The notes under the pieces are model-generated. The model saw only the letters and a list, made by a program, of their open reading frames with translations. It searched no databases and was not told the DNA's origin. Position numbers and translations under genes: made by a program. A stretch of DNA of 64,000 nt from NCBI GenBank assembly GCA_035438985.1, contig DAORJK010000003.1, positions 248,001 to 312,000 on the forward strand. The letters run 5' to 3'. Position 1 is the stretch's first letter; every line of letters begins with the position of its first letter. The DNA comes from UBA4408 sp002389785. GTDB lineage: Bacteria > Bacteroidota > Bacteroidia > UBA4408. This document shows positions 9,298-18,043 of this stretch, one piece after another.

Positions 9298-10917
9298 ATG
9301 AAAAAAGCGATTTTGTATGCATTGTATTTTTCGATTTTAGGACTGCTGTTTCTACCGCATTTGCTGAAACGAAAAAACATACTTACATCAGAAGAACTAA
9401 AAGGAAAATTTGAGGTATTCAATAAGCCGCTGCGAACTTTGTCTACTATAAAATCTGGTGAATATCAGGAAAAGTTCAATGCTTATGTTGACCATAATTT
9501 TGGTGGGCGCACATTTTTAATACGAATGTTAAATCAACTCAAATTTTTTCTTTTTCATCAAAGCGACGCTCCCGGGGTGGTGGTTGGAAAATACAATTAT
9601 TTGTATCTAAGCAGCTATACCAATAATTATATGGGGCTTAATTTCGTTGGCTTTGAGAAGATTGATGAAACTGTTAAAAAGCTGAAGCAAATTCAAGACT
9701 CGCTTAAAAAACTTGACGTTGATTTACTCATTGTTTTTGCGCCAGGAAAAGCTTCCATTTACAATGAGTTTTTGCCCGAATACATGAATCGTCAAAAAAA
9801 GCAATTCAATAATCACAGTGTGTATTCTGCTGCTTTTATCAAATACGGTGTTAATTACATCGATTTAAACTCCTGGTTTCTGGCACAAAAAAGAAGCTCT
9901 CGATATGCCTTGTATCCTGAGTTGGGAGTACATTATACTCCCCATGGAACCTTTTTAAGTACCGATACAATTGTTCGGTATGTTGAAAAAAAACGCAACA
10001 TTGACTTGCCGGATGTGAGCAAATACACCGTTTACTTAAGTGATAGTTTACGAGAGCAAGAACACGATGTTGAAGAGCTGATGAATCTTCAACAGGCCAT
10101 GTTTCATCAACCGGTTCCTTATTTTAAACTTGAAACTCAAAAAAACGACAATCAGGTTAAACCTGATTTGCTCGCAATTGGCGACAGTTATTGGTGGCAG
10201 ATAACCGGACTCGATTTGCCCAATCGCTTTTTTAAACGTGATGTGTATTGGTATTACAATAACAGTGTTTATATAAATAATGTCAAACAAGAAAAAGCTG
10301 TTGGCGGTTTGCACTACGGCGATGAAATTCTTGGGCGCGATGTGGTTGTGATCATGGCTTCAGAAGCAACCTATGATTTGTTTCCTTATGGCTTTATTGA
10401 GAAAGCATTTCCGGTGTTTTGCATGAACCGCGATCAAAAGAGCGAAATGCTTAAAAAACAAGCAAAAAACGACAGTAATTGGATGGCGGATGTAAAACAA
10501 AAAGCTGTAAAGAATAATATCTCTGAACAAGCTCAATTGATGAAAGATATTGAATACGTCATAAACACCGACCTCACAGCTTACAAGGCTCCAAAACAAT
10601 TTATTGATTCGGTGGTGCACGGCTATCGAAACATAATCGTGAATAATGCCGAATGGTATGCTGCAGTGAAAAAAAAGGCCGCCGAAAAATATATTTCTGT
10701 AGCGGAGCAAATCGACTTAGATGCGGTGTACGGATATGGAATGGACTACGGAACAGAAGAGGCAATCGAAAAAATGAATCAAATCAAAACAGAAATTCGC
10801 AAAAACAATCAGCAACTTCTTGAAATTTCAAACCGAGCTTCTCAAACAAACAGTTCTTTTAACGAGGCTATGGCTTGGGAAATTAAACGTTTGTATGATT
10901 TGCAAAAAGGAAAATAG
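9298..10917 (+). CDS. AlgJ/AlgX-like SGNH O-acyltransferase with extra C-terminal domain, copy 1
   Basis: A 539-residue protein with an N-terminal membrane anchor (residues ~4-20). DHNFGGRTFLIRMLNQLK and VVVGKYNYLYL are characteristic of the AlgJ/AlgX/DHHW group. GDSYWW around residue 297 supplies the nucleophile Ser, and VHYTPHG at 211-217 is the His block equivalent to the (D)xHWT motif. These proteins transfer acetyl from the MBOAT partner to sugar hydroxyls outside the cytoplasmic membrane. Compared with copy 2 (378 residues) it has ~160 additional C-terminal residues. These contain two W-x3-VK-x-KA modules (around 395 and 453) and a predicted helical tail. The same module occurs in the GH16-like lipoprotein. 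Gaps are 3 bp upstream and 12 bp downstream. Confidence 0.85.
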   Translation: MKKAILYALYFSILGLLFLPHLLKRKNILTSEELKGKFEVFNKPLRTLSTIKSGEYQEKFNAYVDHNFGGRTFLIRMLNQLKFFLFHQSDAPGVVVGKYNYLYLSSYTNNYMGLNFVGFEKIDETVKKLKQIQDSLKKLDVDLLIVFAPGKASIYNEFLPEYMNRQKKQFNNHSVYSAAFIKYGVNYIDLNSWFLAQKRSSRYALYPELGVHYTPHGTFLSTDTIVRYVEKKRNIDLPDVSKYTVYLSDSLREQEHDVEELMNLQQAMFHQPVPYFKLETQKNDNQVKPDLLAIGDSYWWQITGLDLPNRFFKRDVYWYYNNSVYINNVKQEKAVGGLHYGDEILGRDVVVIMASEATYDLFPYGFIEKAFPVFCMNRDQKSEMLKKQAKNDSNWMADVKQKAVKNNISEQAQLMKDIEYVINTDLTAYKAPKQFIDSVVHGYRNIIVNNAEWYAAVKKKAAEKYISVAEQIDLDAVYGYGMDYGTEEAIEKMNQIKTEIRKNNQQLLEISNRASQTNSSFNEAMAWEIKRLYDLQKGK

Positions 10918-10929
10918 ACATTAAAAACG

Positions 10930-12357
10930 ATGGTATTCAGTAGCAGTATTTTTCTTCTTTATTTTTTACCCTTGTTTTTTATTGGTTATTATTTACTGCC
11001 GGTAAAATTTAAAAACATTTTCTTACTTTTTTCCAGTGTTTTCTTTTACAGTTGGGGAGCTCCAAAATTCATATTTGTAATCATTGGAACCACTATACTG
11101 GATTTTTTCCTGGTTCGTAAAATGTATTATGCAGAAAAAAAATGGCAGCAAAAGCTATTTCTTGTACTCTCCCTGAGTATGAACCTTGGGCTGTTGTTTT
11201 ACTTTAAATACTTTAATTTTTTTATCGAAAACTGGAATGAAGTATTGTATGCAACCGGTTTTGAAGAGTGGGATTGGACAAAATTACTTCTCCCAATTGG
11301 AATTTCCTTTTACACCTTCGAAACTGTAACTTATGTAGTTGATGTATACCGAAGGGTTCATGCACCATTGAAGAATTTTTGGGACTATCAACTCTACATA
11401 ATTCTGTTTCCGAAACTCATAGCAGGACCCATTATTCGCTTTCATGAAATTGCTGACCAAATTACAAATCGATCTCAAAACGACACAGCCTCCTTTAAAC
11501 TCAGCGGGTTGATTCGTTTCGTGTTGGGGTTATCAAAAAAAGTGCTCATTGCAAATGTGATGGGTGCTTATGCCGATCAGGTTTTTGCGCTAAACAGCAA
11601 CGACCTTTCTTCGTTTGGTGCATGGTTAGGAATTTTAGCATATACCTTTCAAATATATTTCGACTTTTCGGGTTATTCCGACATGGCTTTAGGCTTGGGA
11701 ATGATGCTGGGCTTTGTATTTCCCGAGAACTTCAACAACCCCTACACCGCTCAAAGTATCACCGATTTCTGGCGACGCTGGCACATCACTTTGGGGTCTT
11801 GGATGCGCAATTATTTGTACATACCCTTAGGAGGAAACAAGGTATCAAAAAGTCGCTTGTATTTTAATCTTTGGTTGGTGTTTTTAGCCTCCGGGTTCTG
11901 GCACGGTGCCTCGTGGAATTTTATTATTTGGGGGGCCTTTCATGGATTTTTTTTAGTGATAGAACGTGCCTTTTTATTACGCTGGCTTGAGAACATTCCC
12001 TCACTTTTTAAAACTTTATTAACTTTTATCGTAGTTATGACCGGGTGGGTGTTTTTTAGGCTGGAAGCTTTTGATGATGCGGTACAGTATATTTCCAAAA
12101 TGTTTTCGTTTAAAGGGATGTTTACCGAATTGCATCCTTTAACAGCCGAAGTAAAAACAATTTTTACACTTGCGTTGCTTTTTGCCTTTTTTACTCTTTC
12201 AAAAAAAGGACAACTTATACAAGATTGGTTTTATGCAAGATCGCACGGCTTTAAGGCTTATTTATTTTTATCCATCGTCAGTATTGTATTGTTTTCGCTC
12301 AGTCTTGCATCTATCACCGGCACAGGATTTAACCCGTTTATTTATTTCAGATTTTAA
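10930..12357 (+). CDS. MBOAT family O-acyltransferase (AlgI-like), copy 2
   Basis: A 475-residue paralogue of the MBOAT at 7867, with the same length and nearly identical motifs: MVFSS start, LPIGISFYTFE, PKLIAGPIIRFHE, FWRRWHITLGSWMRNYLYIPLGG (His 285) and ASGFWHGASW (His 325). Even the C-terminal FNPFIYFRF is shared. The most divergent parts are residues ~65-120 and the segment around 400-430. It is expected to carry acyl groups across the cytoplasmic membrane for the SGNH protein that starts 2 bp after its stop. The pairing order (MBOAT then SGNH) repeats that of copy 1, so the unit was probably duplicated as a two-gene cassette and then diverged, perhaps to acylate a different position or sugar. 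Confidence 0.93.
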   Translation: MVFSSSIFLLYFLPLFFIGYYLLPVKFKNIFLLFSSVFFYSWGAPKFIFVIIGTTILDFFLVRKMYYAEKKWQQKLFLVLSLSMNLGLLFYFKYFNFFIENWNEVLYATGFEEWDWTKLLLPIGISFYTFETVTYVVDVYRRVHAPLKNFWDYQLYIILFPKLIAGPIIRFHEIADQITNRSQNDTASFKLSGLIRFVLGLSKKVLIANVMGAYADQVFALNSNDLSSFGAWLGILAYTFQIYFDFSGYSDMALGLGMMLGFVFPENFNNPYTAQSITDFWRRWHITLGSWMRNYLYIPLGGNKVSKSRLYFNLWLVFLASGFWHGASWNFIIWGAFHGFFLVIERAFLLRWLENIPSLFKTLLTFIVVMTGWVFFRLEAFDDAVQYISKMFSFKGMFTELHPLTAEVKTIFTLALLFAFFTLSKKGQLIQDWFYARSHGFKAYLFLSIVSIVLFSLSLASITGTGFNPFIYFRF

Positions 12358-12359
12358 AC

Positions 12360-13496
12360 ATGGAAACTAAAAAAACGAAACGGTTATTCAATTTTTTGCT
12401 GTTGTTGTTGGTGTTACCACTGCTTATACACTTGGTAGGCTTGCCAAAATTAAAAAGTTTAAAGGGGGCGGTTACTGAATCTCCTAAACCAAAATTTGCA
12501 GTTACAAAGTGGTTTGAAGGCGATTATCAGAAGGAGGCCGAAGTTTACCTCAACGAAAAGTTTGGATTGCGCAATTTTTTTATTCGTTTGAATAATCAGG
12601 TTGCATATAGTTTTTATGGGCTTGCTAAGGCTAATGGAGTAGTAATTGGCAAGGATGGGTATTTGTTTGAAAAAAGCTACATTGATGCCTATTATGGGCG
12701 TGATTTTTTGGGCAAAGATAGCATTGATGCACTTTTGAATAAGGTTAAATATATTCAGGATACCTTGCATAAAAGAGGAATTGATTTGGTTGTTGTTATA
12801 AATCCGGGCAAAGGCTCTTATTTACCTGAAAAAATCCCCGATAACCTTCGTTCCGCAAAAGGAATTACAAACCATGAATATTTTTCAATTAAAGCTCAAG
12901 ATCTTCAAATAAATCTTTTGGATTTTAATACCTATTTTCTTCGAAACAAAGACAAATTTCGCTACCCTCTTTTTCCAAAATGTGGTATTCATTGGAGTAC
13001 CTATTGTGAAATCTTGGCTAAAGATTCCTTACTGTCATATATTGGTTATTTGACCAAAATTCAAACTCCCGATATAATCATAGATACCGTATTGTGGGGA
13101 AGAGGGAATAAATTTAGAGAAGATGACATTAAAGACGGAATGAACATATTGTGGGGGCCCGAAGTTGGAAAGGTTGGTTATCCAAAATATCATATTGTAG
13201 AAAAAGGACGCACCCGACCCAATGTACTTGTTGTTGCAGATAGCTTTTATTGGGGAATTTATGGCAATGAAGACATTTCTAAGTTATTTGCAAAAAATCA
13301 ATTTTGGTTTTACTTTCATGAATTGTATAATGCGGAATGGGGCAATGTTAAATATCCTGATCAAATTTCTTTAGATGAGGAAATAAGTAAACATCAAGTT
13401 GTTATAATTATGGCTACCGAATCAACGCTTCCTAGGTTTGGTTGGGGCTTTGTTCAAAAAGCATATACACAATTTCAACCTAGGAAAACTCAATAA
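12360..13496 (+). CDS. AlgJ/AlgX-like SGNH O-acyltransferase, copy 2
   Basis: A 378-residue protein with an N-terminal membrane segment (residues ~9-27). EKFGLRNFFIRLNNQ and GVVIGKDGYLFE match the equivalent blocks of copy 1. ADSFYW around 294-298 holds the predicted nucleophile Ser 295, and CGIHWSTY at 208-215 holds the catalytic His 211. It lacks the C-terminal W-x3-VK-x-KA extension of copy 1 and so is the minimal form. It is probably the periplasmic acyltransferase partner of the preceding MBOAT. The ATG follows the MBOAT stop by 2 bp; the next gene starts 18 bp downstream. Confidence 0.85.
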   Translation: METKKTKRLFNFLLLLLVLPLLIHLVGLPKLKSLKGAVTESPKPKFAVTKWFEGDYQKEAEVYLNEKFGLRNFFIRLNNQVAYSFYGLAKANGVVIGKDGYLFEKSYIDAYYGRDFLGKDSIDALLNKVKYIQDTLHKRGIDLVVVINPGKGSYLPEKIPDNLRSAKGITNHEYFSIKAQDLQINLLDFNTYFLRNKDKFRYPLFPKCGIHWSTYCEILAKDSLLSYIGYLTKIQTPDIIIDTVLWGRGNKFREDDIKDGMNILWGPEVGKVGYPKYHIVEKGRTRPNVLVVADSFYWGIYGNEDISKLFAKNQFWFYFHELYNAEWGNVKYPDQISLDEEISKHQVVIIMATESTLPRFGWGFVQKAYTQFQPRKTQ

Positions 13497-13514
13497 ATTA
13501 TAGATTAAGAAGTC

Positions 13515-14774
13515 ATGCAAACTCGAATGGTTTTCTTGCACCTAATAATTCTTGTTTTGCTGATGTACTTATTAGATCTTTTGGACATCATAAAAATTTT
13601 TCCTTTGGGCGACAACTTATTAAAGTGGGATGCTACATGGTACAATTCTATAAAACTAAACGATTATTCTTATTCTGAAAAAATCCAAAGCAATTCCGGT
13701 TTTTTTCCATTGTTTCCTTTCGTTTGGAAAGTTTTACATCTTTCAGCAGTTCAAATTAGTTTGGTTAATGCTTTACTAGCAATACTTTCGCTGTCAGTTC
13801 TGGCTTCAACTTTTCAAATAGATGGTTTGCGCTTCCTGCTGCTTCTTTCATTGCCCAGCTGTTTTTTTCTTTATGTTCCTTATGCCGAGAGTGTCTTTTT
13901 TTGTTGCTGCACTATTCTGTTAGTTGGGTATACTAAAAACAATCCTTATATGGTGGTTGCAGGATTAGCTCTTGCTGCAACAACTAAAGCTACCGCTCTT
14001 TTTTTTATTCCTTCCATTGTATTTACTGAATTGGTTTTTCAAAATAAATCATCCTTTTGCTATGTCCGTTTTTTTAAAAACATTTTGAGCTATTCTTTTG
14101 CTGTTTTACTTGGAATTTCAGCCGTTGTGCTCTTACAATTTTACAAAACTGGCGTTTGGTTTGCGTATTTTAAGGCACAAAGTGTTCACTGGAATCGTTC
14201 GTTTAGTATTCCACATTTTCCTCTTACAACATGGGATGCGTCTCGAATATTAGCATTAGACTCTGTGGCTTTTGTTATTGGATTAGTTGCTCTATTAGTC
14301 TCGGTAAACTTGGCAAAAAATTGGCTTAGTGCTTCTTTTTCAGATTCTGTAAATCGTTCAAAAAGTTTGTTGTTTTCTACCTCTTACTTGGCCTGTGTGC
14401 TAGGAAGCATTTTATTTTTTAATCCAATTGATAGAGAAACCAATACAACCTCCATACTTAGTATTAATCGATACGTTTTTACTGCTCCCTTTCTAATTGT
14501 TTTGTTAGAGTACCTTTGTGTTTCGCTAAAAAAGCAGGTAATAAAACCAACTGTTGTAGTAAGTTTTGTTATGCTGTGTTCGATGTTTTTTGGAGCATAT
14601 CATAGCATTAAAATCTTTTTTTTATTTATGCTATTATCCCTTTTTTGTTATTTGTGGTTAATGGCATATTCAAAAAAACAATTCCATTTTACTGGAATTG
14701 TTTTATATTTCATAACTCTTGTTTTACAAATTTTATTGCTAAATGCTTTTATTGCAAATAAATGGGTAGGATGA
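13515..14774 (+). CDS. PIG-V-like (GT76) polytopic mannosyltransferase
   Basis: A 419-residue membrane protein with about 10 spans. The first extracytoplasmic loop reads LLKWDATWYNSIKLNDYSYS followed by SGFFPLFPFVWK. This fits the 'WD..WY..Ia..GY ... aFFPlyP' signature of GPI mannosyltransferase 2 (PIG-V) relatives, in which the Asp is thought to be catalytic. Bacterial members use polyprenyl-phosphate mannose to mannosylate lipid-linked or surface glycans. Here the donor could come from one of the DPM-like enzymes in the window (3060 or 14811). It lies in the operon, 18 bp after the SGNH gene and 36 bp before the GT2 gene. The acceptor is unknown. Confidence 0.75.
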   Translation: MQTRMVFLHLIILVLLMYLLDLLDIIKIFPLGDNLLKWDATWYNSIKLNDYSYSEKIQSNSGFFPLFPFVWKVLHLSAVQISLVNALLAILSLSVLASTFQIDGLRFLLLLSLPSCFFLYVPYAESVFFCCCTILLVGYTKNNPYMVVAGLALAATTKATALFFIPSIVFTELVFQNKSSFCYVRFFKNILSYSFAVLLGISAVVLLQFYKTGVWFAYFKAQSVHWNRSFSIPHFPLTTWDASRILALDSVAFVIGLVALLVSVNLAKNWLSASFSDSVNRSKSLLFSTSYLACVLGSILFFNPIDRETNTTSILSINRYVFTAPFLIVLLEYLCVSLKKQVIKPTVVVSFVMLCSMFFGAYHSIKIFFLFMLLSLFCYLWLMAYSKKQFHFTGIVLYFITLVLQILLLNAFIANKWVG

Positions 14775-14810
14775 AAGTGACCGATAAAATAGTTCTTAAA
14801 AATCGAATGC

Positions 14811-15554
14811 ATGTATCAAAATAAAAAAGTGATAGTAGTTTTACCAGCCTACAATGCAGCAAAAACACTTGAAAAAACAGTTAACGACATACCAAAAAAC
14901 ATTGTCGACGAGCTTGTTTTGGTTGACGACAATAGCAGCGATTCAACCATTGATATAGCTATGAAAATTGGCATAAAACACATTATTAAACATGAAAAAA
15001 ACAAAGGCTATGGAGGTAATCAAAAAACATGTTATAAAAAAGCCCTTGATCTAGAAGCAGATATTGTTATTATGCTTCACCCCGATTATCAATACACTCC
15101 TCTTTTGATAGAATCAATGGTTGCCATTATTGGTAATGGTTTGTATCCGGTGGTGTTGGGCTCACGCATTCTGGGAAAAGGTGCTCTATTAGGAGGTATG
15201 CCGCTGTATAAATATATCGCAAATCGCATGCTTACCTTTATCCAAAATTTGCTTCTTAATCAAAAGCTTTCCGAATATCACACTGGCTACCGTGCTTATC
15301 AAAAGGAAGTTTTGCAAAGAATCAATTTTGAAAACAATTCCGATGATTTTATTTTTGACAATGAAATCATAGCTCAGATATTTTATGCCGGATTCGAAAT
15401 TGGAGAAATTACATGTCCTACGAAGTATTTTAAAGAAGCATCTAGTATCGGCTTTTTAAGAAGCGCAAAGTATGGTATTGGTGTATTATGGGTTTCACTT
15501 TTATATCGATTAACAAAGATGGGGATTTACCAATGGCGATTGTTGAAAAATTAA
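14811..15554 (+). CDS. GT2 glycosyltransferase (DPM/DPG-synthase-like)
   Basis: A 247-residue family 2 glycosyltransferase. It begins KVIVVLPAYNAAKTLEKTV and has LVLVDDNSSDST, HEKNKGYGGNQKT, LHPDYQYTP in place of the usual DAD metal site, and LGSRILGKG. HPDYQY is the usual form in one branch of the DPM_DPG-synthase-like group, so the enzyme is probably active. The C-terminus is amphipathic with no clear membrane span. It probably charges a polyprenyl phosphate with a sugar, or adds a sugar to a lipid carrier at the inner face of the membrane. It is located between two polytopic GT-C-like proteins, with only 7 bp to the next gene. Confidence 0.88.
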   Translation: MYQNKKVIVVLPAYNAAKTLEKTVNDIPKNIVDELVLVDDNSSDSTIDIAMKIGIKHIIKHEKNKGYGGNQKTCYKKALDLEADIVIMLHPDYQYTPLLIESMVAIIGNGLYPVVLGSRILGKGALLGGMPLYKYIANRMLTFIQNLLLNQKLSEYHTGYRAYQKEVLQRINFENNSDDFIFDNEIIAQIFYAGFEIGEITCPTKYFKEASSIGFLRSAKYGIGVLWVSLLYRLTKMGIYQWRLLKN

Positions 15555-15561
15555 ATTTCGT

Positions 15562-17169
15562 ATGCTAATCAAGTTAAAAACAAGTTATTTTCCTCGGTCT
15601 TCGCCTTGGATCTTCTTCCTCGCACTTATTGTAATATCGATAGTTTACAACTATCAAACTATTTTATTTCGTCCTCCCGGAGTTATACATCAATGGCGTC
15701 AATGTGATTGTTTATCGTTAGCAGCCACCTATTTTTCATTCGATGCAAATTTCTTTTCCCCAGGCGTTTTTTATTTGGGAGGTCCGGGAACCGGCATGGT
15801 AGCAAGCGAGTTTCCTATTATTTATTATTTCGTTGCACAACTATGGAAACTTTTTGGTCAGCATGAAATTATTTTTCGGTTAATTACCCTTTTTGTTGTT
15901 TTTGCTGGTTTATTTTATCTGTTTCGAATGCTCGAAGAAATACTAAATGATTCTATTTGGGCCATAACCCTTACTTTGTTTTTATTTACCTCTCCAATTC
16001 TTGCTTATTATGGTAATAGTTTTTTAATGGACCCTTACGGACTTTCGTTCGCACTTATTGGTTGGTATATGTTTGCGAAATATTATACAAGTTCAAAAAA
16101 GCACTATTTTTATTTAGCTTCTTTGTTTTTTCTATTTGCCGGATTACTAAAAATCTCGTCTCTTATTAGTTTTTTTGCACTTTTTCTACTTTGTGTTTTA
16201 GAGCTTTTGGGACTTCAGCTAAGGAAAGATAAACCGGTTTTTACACAGCCCTTAATGCAATTAGTGGTTTTTGTAAGTACCTTTTTAATTATTGCCAGCT
16301 GGTACATGTATGCTAACTCTTACAATAATTTAAATGGCTTGGGAGTTTTTTTAATTGGAATTATGCCTATTTGGGATTATGCTTCCAATGATATTTTTGC
16401 TCGAATTGAACATTTCTCCGGTGCAATTACGATGCACCAATTTCTTAATATTGAAGCTTTGTGGGTGGTATTTACGCTGTTTTTTTTACAGTTTGCATTT
16501 CTAAAAAATGCAAATCGATTTTTTCTATTCACTTCGCTCCTGCTTTTTTTCGCAGTTTTATTATTTCTTGTTTTGTGGTTTGGTGCTATTACTGAGGAGC
16601 ATGATTATTATATGACCAATTTGTTGGTTTTTGTTGTCTTTTCATTGCTTTCCTTTTTTGTTGCTTTAAAAAACACCTTTCCCTCCGCTTTTGTTTCTAC
16701 TTGGCTCAGGACCATTTTTGTTATATTACTTATTTATAACATCCAATTAACCAGTAAAAAAACAGCTGTGCGCTATTTTAATACAGCTGACGAGAATTAC
16801 CCTTCATGTTATTCTGAAAACGAAATTGGCGTGCTAAAATGGACTAAGTTTGATTTTTCAATGCACAAAGAAGCTCTTATTCACTGTCATTCCTATTTTC
16901 AATCTATCGGTATTAAACCGGATGATAAGGTGATAAGTTTACCTGATATTAGCTTCAATATTTCACTTTATTTGATGAATCAGCGTGGTTGGACACAAGG
17001 TGCTTCCTTTGAACCATTGTCAATAACCTGGTTTACTGACAAAATTAGAATGGGTGCCCGTTATTTAATTATTAACGATGATCAAATTTGCAATGACCCG
17101 GTGATTAAATTGTTTACAAACCACAAAATTGGATCTTATAAAAACATCGATGTTTACAAATTGTATTAG
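15562..17169 (+). CDS. Polytopic GT-C glycosyltransferase, ArnT/PMT-like
   Basis: A 535-residue membrane protein with ~11-12 spans. The first periplasmic loop contains PPGVIHQWRQCDCLSLAATYF and GMVASEFPIIYYFVAQLW. This is the typical arrangement of Bacteroidota ArnT/PMT-like glycosyltransferases (RQ-Asp near the first loop, then EFP). The last ~130 residues are soluble and may shape the acceptor site. GT-C enzymes move sugars from polyprenyl phosphate donors to extracytoplasmic acceptors. It is the last gene of the glycan operon; no hairpin terminator was seen after it. It is an analogue of the polytopic proteins on the minus strand at the left, but no close paralogy was apparent. Confidence 0.8.
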   Translation: MLIKLKTSYFPRSSPWIFFLALIVISIVYNYQTILFRPPGVIHQWRQCDCLSLAATYFSFDANFFSPGVFYLGGPGTGMVASEFPIIYYFVAQLWKLFGQHEIIFRLITLFVVFAGLFYLFRMLEEILNDSIWAITLTLFLFTSPILAYYGNSFLMDPYGLSFALIGWYMFAKYYTSSKKHYFYLASLFFLFAGLLKISSLISFFALFLLCVLELLGLQLRKDKPVFTQPLMQLVVFVSTFLIIASWYMYANSYNNLNGLGVFLIGIMPIWDYASNDIFARIEHFSGAITMHQFLNIEALWVVFTLFFLQFAFLKNANRFFLFTSLLLFFAVLLFLVLWFGAITEEHDYYMTNLLVFVVFSLLSFFVALKNTFPSAFVSTWLRTIFVILLIYNIQLTSKKTAVRYFNTADENYPSCYSENEIGVLKWTKFDFSMHKEALIHCHSYFQSIGIKPDDKVISLPDISFNISLYLMNQRGWTQGASFEPLSITWFTDKIRMGARYLIINDDQICNDPVIKLFTNHKIGSYKNIDVYKLY

Positions 17170-17302
17170 CTACATGTTCATTTATTAGCACTGCAATTAG
17201 TCCGTTAAATCCAGTATTGTTTATCCTCCAAATCACCCTTTTTAGCTATTTACAATTAGCTTTTTGTGCACGTATTTCGCAGGGTTTAAAATTTGTTTAA
17301 TC

Positions 17303-18019
17303 GTGCAAGCCTCTTACCCTTTTCAAAATATTTTGTTTATTGATATAGAAACCGTTCCCATTGTTTATGAGTATTCGAAACTCTCAGATGAAGCCCGTGA
17401 ATTGTGGGATGCAAAATTTCGCTTTTTAAGAACCGAAGGAAAAAGTCCTGAAGAGGACTATTCCAAAGCTGGGATTTATGCAGAATTTGCTAAAATCGTG
17501 TGCATTTCTACTGGTTATATCATACATCAAAATAACAGCAAAAAAATGATGCTAAAATCCTTTTACAGGGCGGATGAAAAAAAATTATTACTCGATTTTT
17601 GTAAATACCTGCAGTCCTATCAAAAAAAGAACTTATTGCTTTGTGCACATAACGGTAAAGAATTCGACTTTCCGTTTATTGCCCGCCGATTACTAATTAA
17701 CGGAATAAAACTGCCGGCCTGCCTTAATTTGGCCGGTAAAAAACCCTGGGAAGTTCCCCACCTCGACACCCTGGAATTGTGGAAGTTTGGTGATTATAAA
17801 AACTTCACATCGTTAAATTTGCTTGCTTATATTTTTCATATTCCAACTCCAAAAAACGACATTAATGGAAGCAAAGTAGCACAAGTATATTGGGAAGAAA
17901 AAAATTTGAAACGAATTGTGCGGTATTGCGAAAAAGATGTAATCACAGTGGCACAACTTCTATTGAGATTCAACCACGAAAACCTGCTGGATGAAAAAAA
18001 TGTTTTTGCAGCAGAGTAA
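17303..18019 (+). CDS. 3'-5' exonuclease of PolB-exonuclease-like (DEDDy) family
   Basis: I choose the GTG at 17303 (238 residues) because the family starts just before the first catalytic strand. The longer frame from a TTG at 17264 adds residues without family support. ILFIDIETVP gives the D-x-E of motif I, HNGKEFDFPFIARRL gives the motif II Asp, and YCEKDVITVAQL gives the Y-x3-D of motif III, so all DEDDy metal ligands are present. The family (predicted PolB-like exonuclease, PF10108) is widespread in Bacteroidota and probably acts on DNA 3' ends in repair; its exact role is not established. The neighbouring fused ABC ATPase starts 24 bp on, so the two may be co-transcribed. The 95 bp after the glycan operon hold no recognisable terminator. 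Confidence 0.85.
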   Translation: MQASYPFQNILFIDIETVPIVYEYSKLSDEARELWDAKFRFLRTEGKSPEEDYSKAGIYAEFAKIVCISTGYIIHQNNSKKMMLKSFYRADEKKLLLDFCKYLQSYQKKNLLLCAHNGKEFDFPFIARRLLINGIKLPACLNLAGKKPWEVPHLDTLELWKFGDYKNFTSLNLLAYIFHIPTPKNDINGSKVAQVYWEEKNLKRIVRYCEKDVITVAQLLLRFNHENLLDEKNVFAAE

Positions 18020-18043
18020 TTTTTATTGCTTTAATTTGCAATT

